From contig CM019067.1 of assembly GCA_009667805.1 (NCBI GenBank), forward strand, positions 70,760,997-70,824,996: a stretch of DNA of 64,000 bases. The letters run 5' to 3'. The notes below the pieces were generated by a model. It ran no database searches. It was not told where the DNA came from and was given only the letters and a program-made list of their open reading frames with translations. Both the position numbers and the translations under genes were made by a program. Of the stretch, positions 57,057 through 64,000 are shown piece after piece (within the stretch, counting starts at the first letter, position 1; the number at the start of each line of letters is the position of its first letter). Origin of the DNA: Leptobrachium leishanense (lineage: Eukaryota; Chordata; Amphibia; Anura; Megophryidae).

Positions 57057-57484
57057 AAATGTATTTTTTTTAAACTTTTTGTCCTTGTTTACTGTCCCCC
57101 AGGGCACTACCCGGACCCGGACATTGTTTTTAAATGTTTCTATAAATCCTAGAAATCCGCCACTTCACAGGTAGGTTATGGGGACTTCCTAGGCACGATA
57201 TTTGAAGGAATTTTTCATTTTATTTTTAACCCTTATTTCATGGAAAACTCACTGTCCCTTTAAAAACTTTTTTTTTACTTTTTGTCCTTGTTTCCTGTCC
57301 CCCAGGGCACTACCCGTACCCCCATACACCTTTTATGGCAAATATCTAGCATATATGCCCTCTTGGAGGGCACTCTAAAAATCTAATTTTGAGTCCCATT
57401 GACTTGTATTGAGTTCGAGTTCGAACTTCTGAAAAGTTCGAGTTCGAATGCGAACTGAACTCGGGGGTGTTCGGCTCATCCCTA

Positions 57485-57797
57485 CAGAGCATCACAATTA
57501 TGGAATAGCCTCCCAGATGACATCAAATCTTCCCCCAGTATTGTCACTCAAGAGCTCCCTATTAACATACCTCAATACAGAATGCACCTATAAACATGTA
57601 ACATGGTGAATATATTTCCTACATATTTATTTTCTGTGTTAATCTGTAGATTTGTGTTTTTTTTTAATATCTTGCATTTATTACTTTATATTTCTGTAAC
57701 AACTGTAAAATTTCAATGTTCTTGAACCCAGGACATGCTTGAAAACAAGATAAATCTCAATGTATCCTTCCTGGTAAAATACTTTGCAAATAAATAA
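57485..57797 (+). mobile_element. LINE 3' end (part 3)
   Basis: After the second CAGAGCAT the LINE reading resumes (CACAATTATGGAATAGCCTC, typical of the WNSLPD-type C-terminus) and runs to the 3' region GAACCCAGGACATGCTTGAA, CAATGTATCCTTCCTGGTAA and a tail of AAATAAATAAG. The last 80 bases are the tail shared with the SINEs. Confidence 0.75.
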
Positions 57798-58430
57798 GTA
57801 AATTTACTTCGTAACAAGAAGCAAAAATATTTGGGCAGAAAGAATCTTTACTGCTCAACCTACAACAAATCCCATCAAGAGCCAAAGATATGGAAACTGA
57901 AATGGAATGCCTCTACAAAAAGGAACAACAAAAGCTCATCAAATTAATACCACCGAACCTCTCATATGCAGAAAGGATGGCACTATACAATCTATCCAGC
58001 AACAATAACATCATCATCATCAAGCCAGCTAACAAAGGTGGATCAGTAGTTATCATGAACATCCAGGACTACATTGCAGAAGGTGACAGACAACTGTCCG
58101 ATGAAAATTATTACAGGAAATTGACTCAAGACCCAGAAAAAGAATACAAAACTCAACTTGTCAGACTTATCGGGTCCTTCCCCAAACACCTACAGCAAGA
58201 ATTGGAGAATCTGGTGCCTTCCAATCCATGCATGGGCACTTTCTACATGCTGCCCAAAATTCACAAGCCTGGAAACACAGGACGACCCATTATCACATTT
58301 ATGAACACGCTTACTGAACAAATTTCTGGGCTTATAGAGGGTATCCTGAAACCCTTAATTACCAACACTGACTGCTATATACAGGACACAACAGACTTTC
58401 TAAACAAACTCTGAGATATCCAGACACTAC
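57798..58430 (+). pseudogene. Penelope-like element reverse transcriptase, N-terminal part
   Basis: The frame, open from about 57815, contains NLSYAERMALYNL, IIIIKPANKGGSVVI, RQLSDENYY and the LPKIHKP...GRPII block, all hallmarks of the RT of Penelope-like elements. The catalytic YxDD motif and any GIY-YIG endonuclease would lie further on. A TGA at 58412 interrupts it. At 58431 the Ty3 LTR begins, so the rest of the element, if retained, lies to the right of this window. Such RTs prime on chromosomal ends or breaks; this copy is inactive. Confidence 0.8.
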
Positions 58431-58756
58431 TGTAAGGGCAGAGGCTTTGACCCCTGTATGGTGTTGGGTGTATGGAACCCAATGGCAAGCCGAAGGAGGA
58501 GACCAGAAGGGATATGATCGATTAAACTTTTACTAAATGCAACAAAATATAAGTCCAGAATAAATGTAATGCAAGGTTTCTTTGACAGAAATAAAAGTCC
58601 AGAACGGAGAGTTGTAAGGATACGGGTTGCAATCTTGGAAATAGTCCAGGGGTAGAGGTATTGGATTTGAAGACAGGATCTGGAACTGGTGTCGTAGAGG
58701 CAAGCCGGGATATGGAACTGGCACTGCGATGGCAAACTTGAAGATGGAAGCGGAAT

Positions 58757-59092
58757 GGAAGCGGAGCTGGTACCGTGGCAGCAAGAGCAGAAGCGGAGCG
58801 GTTACTGTGGCAGCAGGAACAGAAGCGGAGCTGGTACCGTGGCAGCAGGAACAGAAGCGGAGCTGGTACCGTGGTGGCAGGAACAGAAGCGGAGCTGGTA
58901 CCGTGGCAGCAGGAACAGAAGCGGAGCTGGTACCGTAGCAGCAGGAACAGAAGCGGAGCTGGTATCGTAGTAGCAGGAACAGAAGTGGAGCTGGTACCGT
59001 AGCAGCAGGAACAGAAGCGGAGCTGGTATCGTAGCAGCAGGAACAGAAGCGGAGCTGGTACCGTAGCAGCAGGAACAGAAGTCAGAATTCTC
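58757..59092. repeat. 30-bp minisatellite within the LTR
   Basis: About eleven copies of a 30-bp unit (GCAGCAGGAACAGAAGCGGA-GCTGGTACCGT). It lies on the transcribed side of the predicted start, so it would form part of the RNA leader. Open frames in it are by-products. Confidence 0.9.
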
Positions 59093-59141
59093 TTGGAGTA
59101 ACACTAAGGGGAACCACTGGGTAACGTGGTGTAACCACAGT

Positions 59142-59152
59142 ATAACCTGGTT
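59142..59152 (-). promoter_or_regulatory. Predicted transcript 5' end and self-primer (11 nt)
   Basis: In element sense the bases are AACCAGGTTAT. They are perfectly complementary to the primer-binding site at 63866-63876. The first base lies 31 nt downstream of the TATA-like box, so these would be the first 11 nt of the RNA, as in Tf1. Confidence 0.65.
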
Positions 59153-59175
59153 AGTGAACTGGAGAAGGCGGCAGG

Positions 59176-59183
59176 TTTAAATA
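59176..59183 (-). promoter_or_regulatory. TATA-like box of the LTR
   Basis: TATTTAAA on the minus strand lies 31 to 24 nt upstream of the predicted start at 59152. The pol-frame stop codon TAA is contained in it. Confidence 0.6.
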
Positions 59184-62100
59184 GGGTTCAGGGAATCATA
59201 CGAACACCGTTCACCTGGGACTCGCAGGTGGAATAGGGATACCTGAGTGTTTGGTAGATTGATTGGTGGTATACGAGGATCTCCAGTGCAGGTGGAATGC
59301 AGTACCTTAACTTGACCAGCAGAGGGCACCAGAGTACCTAGGTCTTCATGCTCTAGGATGGACGATCGCGCATGCGCACCTGACTTCTGCTCAGATGGAT
59401 CGCGGAGGCGGCGTGGAACACATCCTGGCTCTCCTCCCTCGAGCTGCAGGCCAGAACCAGGGAGCGACGCGCCACGAGGGACCTCAGGTGAGTCTGTCAG
59501 GCGTCCCAACATGGCGGCCGCGGTCCGACCGCGGTGCGGGGCATTACAGGACCCCCCACCAAGGCGCGACCCCCGGGTGCGCTTGGTCGACGGCTTGGAA
59601 GGATAACAGATATGAAAGGCACGAACCTTTGCAGGAGCATGGACGCTGGCACTGGGTTCCCAAGATCGTTCTTCAGAACCGTATCCCTTCCAGTGTACCA
59701 GGTATTCTAACCTGCCGTAACGGAGTCTCGAATCCAGAATGCGTGATATCTCGAATTCCTCTTCTCCAGATATGGGTACAGGAGCAGGTGGTTTGGTATT
59801 CCGATCGGGGAACGGATTCTCATGCCAGGGTTTCAAGAGAGATACATGGAAGACAGGATGGATCCTGTAGGAAGGAGGAAGAGTTAAGCGGGCCGCCACG
59901 GAGTTAACCATTCTGAGGACCGGGAATGGGCCAATGTAGCGAGGGCCCAGCTTCTTCGAAGGACAATCCAAACGGAGATGAGCCGTGGATAGTAACACCT
60001 TGTCTCCGGGTGCATACACAGGAGCTTCCTTGCGACCATGATCAGCATATTTCTTTTGGTTCTGTTGGGCTAGTCGCAACTGGTGGCGTAGCGTTCGTAG
60101 TTGACTGTGTAGGATTCTCAAGCGGGTCGATACTTCTGGAACTGGAGTGTTGAGCGGCATCTCCGGAAGAGTGCTAGGATGATAACCGTAATTGGCAAAG
60201 AAAGGTGAAAAGCGAGTTGATGAGTGTACCTGATTATTGTACGCAAATTCGGCAGTCGGTATGACGTCCAGCCAGTCGTCTTGGAGATGCGTGGTGAAGC
60301 AATGAAGGTATTGTTCCAGCGTCTGATTTGTCCGCTCAGTCTGGCCGTTACTCTGTGGATGAAAGGCTGAAGAAAGACACCTGGCAATTTTTAAGCTACG
60401 ACACATTTGGGACCAGAAACGGGAAGTAAACTGAGATCCTCTATCAGTAACAATGGAACGAGGAGTACCATGGAGTCGGAATACCTCCTTGATGAACAAG
60501 GTGGCTGTTTCAGCCGCTGTGGGTAGGCCTACTGCTGGTATGAAATGGGCCATCTTGGTGCAGCGGTCTACCACCACCAGGATGGTGGTGTAGCGATGTG
60601 AAGGGGGAAGATCTACTATAAAGTCCATCAAAATATCTTTCCACGGATGCATGGGTGGAGCCAGGGGTTGGAGAAGACCAGCAGGATGGGTGCGGGGTTG
60701 TTTGTTGCGTGCACAAACAGAACAAGAGGATACAAAGGCGATGATGTCCTTCTTCACGGATGGCCACCAGAAGTATCGATGTACGGCATCTACGGTTTTC
60801 TTGATGCCACCATGTCCAGCAGCCGGGATGTCGTGGAAGTGTTGTAATACCTGTAGACGAACCTCAGGAGGAACGTATATTTGTTCGTCATGATAGAAGA
60901 GATCATCGTTGGATATGAGTCCCTGGACGTCAGTCGGTGGTTGAAGACTATATTTCTTTATATTGTCTATTAAGGATCCTTGTGAGGCGCAGAAGAAGTC
61001 GTTAGGCAGGATGGAGTCGGTTTGAGTGGTGGAAGGAAAGGCGTCTGAGTCGTACCGACGGGAAAGAGCATCTGCCTTACCATTTCTTACTCCAGGTCTG
61101 TAGGTGATGTGCAACAGAAAGCGGGCGAAGAATAACGCCCATCTGGCTTGACGAGGTCGCAATCTTTTGGCGGTGCGGAGATATTCCAAATTACGGTGGT
61201 CCGTGTAGACGACCACAGGATCTTTTGCCCCTTCGAGAAGGTGTCTCCATTCCTCGAGGGCACTCTTGATTGCCAGGAGTTCTTTCTCACCTATACTGTA
61301 ATTCTTTTCGGCTGGGGTAAGACGTCTGGAATAAAAGGCCACGGGGTGCATAAGGTTCTTGATTCCGGATTTTTGGGAGAGTATCGCTCCTAGGGCGATA
61401 TCAGAGGCGTCTGTTTCCAGGGAGTATGGCAGGTTGATGTCTGGTTGTTTCAGGATTGGGGCTTGGGTGAAGCTTTCTTTCAGTGTATCGAATGCCTGCT
61501 GAGCTTCTTCAGTCCAACAGAATCTCACATCTTTTTTGGTCAGGGAAGTGATGGGTGCGGTGAGATGAGAGAAGGACCGAATGAAGCGACGATAAAAATT
61601 GGCGAATCCCATGAATTGCTGAACCATCTTTTTGTCTCTGGGTGTCGGCCAGTCTAAGATCGCCTTAATCTTGGCTTTATCCATTTCAACATGTCCTGGT
61701 GATAGGACATATCCCAGGAATTCTATAGAGGACTTTTCGAAGGTGCTTTTTTCAATTTTGCCGTATAACTTATGTTGACGGAGACGAGATAACACGAGAC
61801 GGACGTGTTGCTCATGTTCTTGGATGGTTCGAGAGTATATCAAGAGATCGTCGAGATAGACCACAAGGAAGGTGTCCAGAACGTCACGGAAGATGTCGTT
61901 GAGAAAATGCTGGAAAGCGGCTGGAGCATTACATAACCCAAACGGCATAACGAGATACTCGAAGTGACCGTATCGGGATCGGAAGGCGGTCTTCCACTCG
62001 TCTCCTTCTCTCATGCGGACCAAGTTATACGCTCCTCGAAGATCAATCTTAGTAAAAATACACGCATCCTTCACCCTATCGAGTAGTTCAGGAATCAATG

Positions 62101-62389
62101 GGAGCGGGTAGCGATTCCGTACTGTGATCGCGTTTAATGCTCTATAGTCAACGCAAGGGCGGAGACTGCCGTCTCTTTTCCCAACGAAGAAGATACCCGC
62201 TCCAGCAGGAGATGTGGAGTGACGGATGAATCCTTTTGTAAGACTGTCTTCGATGTAGTCCTTCAGAGACTGTGATTCGGGAACAGACAGGTTAAAGATA
62301 CGTCCATGGGGTATAGGTGCTCCTGGAAGGAGGTCAATAGGACAGTCGTACTCTGTGTGGAGGAAGTGTATCGACCCCTTTTTTCTCAA
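59177..62389 (-). CDS. pol: Ty3 chromodomain Pol (RT, RNase H, integrase, chromodomain)
   Basis: A 1070-residue open frame. RT: DYRALNAITV at about 81, FTKIDLRGAY at 112, MPFGLCNAPA at 148, catalytic YLDD at 178-181. RNase H: LETDASD near 325, GEKELLA near 368, YTDHRN near 396. Integrase: an H-H-C-C zinc-binding region near 528-575, then DFIVDLP, TDRGSQF and GQTERTNQT as the D, D and E of the active site (about 604, 665, 701), and a GPY/F-like LGPRYIGPF. A chromodomain (EYLVHWKGYGSEERSWEP) lies near 910. From about residue 947 the frame enters the LTR and adds some 124 residues. The first residues overlap the gag frame; a small indel near 62353 separates the two. The product would copy and integrate the element; no internal stop is present. 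Confidence 0.9.
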   Translation of the reverse strand: MRKKGSIHFLHTEYDCPIDLLPGAPIPHGRIFNLSVPESQSLKDYIEDSLTKGFIRHSTSPAGAGIFFVGKRDGSLRPCVDYRALNAITVRNRYPLPLIPELLDRVKDACIFTKIDLRGAYNLVRMREGDEWKTAFRSRYGHFEYLVMPFGLCNAPAAFQHFLNDIFRDVLDTFLVVYLDDLLIYSRTIQEHEQHVRLVLSRLRQHKLYGKIEKSTFEKSSIEFLGYVLSPGHVEMDKAKIKAILDWPTPRDKKMVQQFMGFANFYRRFIRSFSHLTAPITSLTKKDVRFCWTEEAQQAFDTLKESFTQAPILKQPDINLPYSLETDASDIALGAILSQKSGIKNLMHPVAFYSRRLTPAEKNYSIGEKELLAIKSALEEWRHLLEGAKDPVVVYTDHRNLEYLRTAKRLRPRQARWALFFARFLLHITYRPGVRNGKADALSRRYDSDAFPSTTQTDSILPNDFFCASQGSLIDNIKKYSLQPPTDVQGLISNDDLFYHDEQIYVPPEVRLQVLQHFHDIPAAGHGGIKKTVDAVHRYFWWPSVKKDIIAFVSSCSVCARNKQPRTHPAGLLQPLAPPMHPWKDILMDFIVDLPPSHRYTTILVVVDRCTKMAHFIPAVGLPTAAETATLFIKEVFRLHGTPRSIVTDRGSQFTSRFWSQMCRSLKIARCLSSAFHPQSNGQTERTNQTLEQYLHCFTTHLQDDWLDVIPTAEFAYNNQVHSSTRFSPFFANYGYHPSTLPEMPLNTPVPEVSTRLRILHSQLRTLRHQLRLAQQNQKKYADHGRKEAPVYAPGDKVLLSTAHLRLDCPSKKLGPRYIGPFPVLRMVNSVAARLTLPPSYRIHPVFHVSLLKPWHENPFPDRNTKPPAPVPISGEEEFEISRILDSRLRYGRLEYLVHWKGYGSEERSWEPSASVHAPAKVRAFHICYPSKPSTKRTRGSRLGGGSCNAPHRGRTAAAMLGRLTDSPEVPRGASLPGSGLQLEGGEPGCVPRRLRDPSEQKSGAHARSSILEHEDLGTLVPSAGQVKVLHSTCTGDPRIPPINLPNTQVSLFHLRVPGERCSYDSLNPI
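59549..59560 (-). promoter_or_regulatory. Polypurine tract
   Basis: In element sense GGTGGGGGGTCC immediately precedes TGTAAT, the first bases of the 3' LTR. It is the usual place for plus-strand priming. It is inside the pol frame. Confidence 0.65.
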
Positions 62390-63857
62390 ATACGTCTTGA
62401 AATTCCGAATACTTAGGTGGTAGCGTGGAAGATGGATAGGTGGAAAAGGCGACCTTCTCGGACTTGGAGTCGTTCATGCAGCGGACTCGACAGTGACAGG
62501 AGGGGAATGACACGGTATTGGAAGACCAATCAATATATGGGTTATGGGTGCGGAGCCAAGGAAGTCCCAGAACTATAGGGAATAAGGGGGAAGGAACGAT
62601 GTCCCACTGAAGATTTTCTTGGTGCTTGGTTCCAATTAGGAGCTTCAAGAGGGTGGTTTCGTGGGTAACTGGACCGGTGCGTAGGGTGCTTCCATCCACC
62701 ATATGCAGAGGCACGGGTTTCTTTTTTAGTTGAGTAGGAACAGCCAAGGAGGTAGCAAGGGATAGGTCAAAGAAGCTGTTGCTGGCTCCGGAGTCGATGA
62801 TGGCGTTCAAATCGACGCTTCTATCTCCCCACTGTAAGGTGACAGGAATGGCTAGGTGAGTAGAAGCAGAGCCGACCACACTTTGGAGAGAGGCAATAGT
62901 TGGATGGTTCTTACCTCTTTCAGAGGGACGTGGTGGTCGTGTAGGGCAGCCACGCAACAGATGACCTGGTTGGCCGCAATACAGGCAGAGATTCTGGATG
63001 CGACGTCTATCACGCTCAGAGTGCGACAGCGGACCTTTAGTAGTGCCAATCTCCATGGGTTCGGGATTTGAAGAGGAGGAGGTCGGTCGTGGAGAAGATA
63101 CAGGGGAAGGTTTGTGTCTTCGAGGAGAGGTGAAAGGAGCATTAGAGAGTCTCTCTTGACGTCGTTCTCTGAAGCGTTGGTCCAAGACCAGAGACTGGGT
63201 GATCAAGGCCTCCAAGGAAGTAGGTACTCCTATACGAGCCAATTCATCTTTCAGTTGTTCGGAAAGACCATGACGAAAGTGATCTTTAAGGCCCACATCA
63301 TTCAGGCCTGTATCGGCTGCCACTGCCCGGAACTCAGAGATGTAGTCCTCCACCGGTCGCCTTCCTTGTTTTAGATGTCGGATGGTGGTTAGTGCAGCGG
63401 AAGACCTTAGAGGGTCATCATAGATAGGATTCATGGCTCGGACGAAGGAACCCCAGGAAGTCAATAGGGGGCTTCCTTCACGTAGTAACTGGAAGGCCCA
63501 TTCCTGTGGAGGTCCAGACAGTAAGGAGATGGCTGACCTCACCTTCACAGAGTCCGATCCATAGGTACGTGGACAAAGTGAAAACATGAGCTCACATGCG
63601 GTGATGAACGTACGATACCTTGTGCGATCACCGGCAAACCATTCAGGCATGTTGACTCTGGGTTCGGGAGCGGGCAGATCCACCTGCTGTATCATAGAGC
63701 CAGATGGTGATGGAGGTAATGCAGTACTCTCAGCACGGCTTCTTTCCTTGTGCAATAAGGCTTCTTGGCCGGTTTGTAGTTTTTGTACCACCTTGGTTAG
63801 TACTGACACTTGTTCTGTAAGTACAGCAAGGATTTGGTTCGAGCTTGCGGGTTCCAT
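62334..63857 (-). CDS. gag: Ty3 Gag with protease domain
   Basis: A 507-residue frame starts at an ATG (63855-63857) 21 bases after the LTR-adjacent end. Residues 1-40 are a coiled-coil-like heptad stretch. Residues 68-235 are the capsid region (MPEWFAGDRTRYRTF, FRHGLSEQLKDEL). A CCHC knuckle CLYCGQPGHLLRGC is at 291-304. The protease signature IIDSGAS lies at 353-359 with a VLGLPWL-type block about 80 residues later. The frame ends at 62334, overlapping pol by 56 bases in a different frame. Closely related elements usually read through from protease to RT, so the break here is probably a small indel and not a programmed shift. Confidence 0.88.
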   Translation of the reverse strand: MEPASSNQILAVLTEQVSVLTKVVQKLQTGQEALLHKERSRAESTALPPSPSGSMIQQVDLPAPEPRVNMPEWFAGDRTRYRTFITACELMFSLCPRTYGSDSVKVRSAISLLSGPPQEWAFQLLREGSPLLTSWGSFVRAMNPIYDDPLRSSAALTTIRHLKQGRRPVEDYISEFRAVAADTGLNDVGLKDHFRHGLSEQLKDELARIGVPTSLEALITQSLVLDQRFRERRQERLSNAPFTSPRRHKPSPVSSPRPTSSSSNPEPMEIGTTKGPLSHSERDRRRIQNLCLYCGQPGHLLRGCPTRPPRPSERGKNHPTIASLQSVVGSASTHLAIPVTLQWGDRSVDLNAIIDSGASNSFFDLSLATSLAVPTQLKKKPVPLHMVDGSTLRTGPVTHETTLLKLLIGTKHQENLQWDIVPSPLFPIVLGLPWLRTHNPYIDWSSNTVSFPSCHCRVRCMNDSKSEKVAFSTYPSSTLPPKYSEFQDVFEKKGVDTLPPHRVRLSY

Positions 63858-63865
63858 GTCTTTTG

Positions 63866-63876
63866 AACCAGGTTAT
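63866..63876 (-). promoter_or_regulatory. Primer-binding site of self-priming type
   Basis: ATAACCTGGTT in element sense lies two bases after the 5' LTR end. It is complementary to the predicted first 11 nt of the element's own RNA (59142-59152 copy). It does not begin with TGG, as expected if a tRNA 3' end were the primer. Confidence 0.65.
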
Positions 63877-63878
63877 TC

Positions 63879-64000
63879 TGTAAGGGCAGAGGCTTTGACC
63901 CCTGTATGGTGTTGGGTGTATGGAACCCAATGGCAAGCCGAAGGAGGAGACCAGAAGGGATATGATCGATTAAACTTTTACTAAATGCAACAAAATATAA
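63879..64000 (-). mobile_element. 5' LTR (by element sense) of the chromodomain Ty3 element, cut by window end
   Basis: The 122 bases visible are identical to 58431-58552. The remaining roughly 1 kb, with the active promoter, is outside the window. Confidence 0.9.

Larger units (their letters stand above)
55395..57484. mobile_element. hAT-type element with exact 8-bp TSD
   Basis: The TIRs are TAGGGATGAGC and GCTCATCCCTA, a perfect 11-bp inverted repeat. CAGAGCAT is duplicated at 55387-55394 and 57485-57492. It has GTTCGAAC-type subterminal words, as in the large hAT at 1210-6831. A TTAA element and, inside it, a hAT MITE are nested within. No transposase is present. Confidence 0.9.
58431..59548 (-). 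mobile_element. 3' LTR (by element sense) of the chromodomain Ty3 element
   Basis: The LTR is 1118 bp, TGTAAG...ATTACA on the plus strand (TGTAAT...CTTACA in element sense). Its first 122 bases are identical to the start of the right LTR at 63879-64000, so the insertion is young. It carries a 30-bp tandem repeat downstream of the predicted transcription start. The target duplication cannot be checked because the right flank is outside the window. Confidence 0.9.

Noticed and set aside
58729..59104. Repetitive frames on both strands in the Ty3 LTR
   Set aside because: They come from the 30-bp minisatellite. Two strands and several frames are open at once.

Overview
The window looks like repeat-dominated nuclear DNA of an amphibian, most likely a frog. 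The repeat mix points there: L2/CR1-group LINE tails with an ATAA-type tail, a Ty3 element with a chromodomain, a Ty3 relative with a PNMA-like Gag, Penelope-like elements, many hAT, PIF/Harbinger-like and TTAA-flanked non-autonomous transposons, and a tRNA-derived SINE. No rRNA or tRNA gene, CRISPR array, bacterial operon or convincing host protein-coding exon was found. The recognisable coding capacity belongs to mobile elements. The species assignment is inference.

Layout. 1-7.2 kb: a TIR repeat hosts a 5.6-kb hAT (1210-6831, 8-bp target duplication) that contains a 52-bp satellite array, Harbinger-like copies (one inside another), a second hAT and a TTAA element. 8.2-12.5 kb: a Ty3-type retrotransposon, minus strand, with two LTRs, a tRNA-Pro-like primer site, a decayed PNMA-like gag, protease and the start of pol; most of pol is deleted. 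13.3-15.6 kb: a large foldback (arms over 1 kb, 17-bp target duplication) that split a TTAA element. 15.6-21.1 kb: Ty3 reverse transcriptase remnant, L2 tail, a 2.7-kb insertion of retrotransposed type, and a small foldback. 21.1-27.4 kb: single-copy-looking AT-rich DNA with a hAT, a SINE and a Harbinger MITE. 27.4-30.8 kb: a four-level nest. 30.8-43 kb: the least repetitive part, with three stretches in the window (two here, one near 22.5 kb) resembling conserved non-coding DNA. 42.5-46.2 kb: Harbinger fragment, Tc1 transposase remnant, and a hAT filled with a 26-bp minisatellite. 47.1-50.9 kb: two L2 copies. 51.4-58.4 kb: a Penelope-like element and a LINE, broken up by a TTAA element, a solo LTR, a hAT, another TTAA element and a hAT MITE. 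58.4-64 kb: a young, nearly intact chromodomain Ty3 element on the minus strand, inserted into the Penelope RT; its 5' LTR runs off the window.

How the parts relate. Exact target duplications allow insertions to be ordered. The Ty3 element at the right edge shows a complete expression logic: a TATA box 31 nt upstream of an 11-nt sequence complementary to the primer-binding site, as expected for Tf1/sushi-type self-priming. Several repeats share a TGATRAAG-stem-GAAACG motif that resembles a decayed hammerhead ribozyme core, and two occurrences lie just upstream of a Penelope-like ORF remnant. SINE copies share their 3' tail with the LINE at 53.4-57.8 kb, which fits a SINE/LINE partnership.
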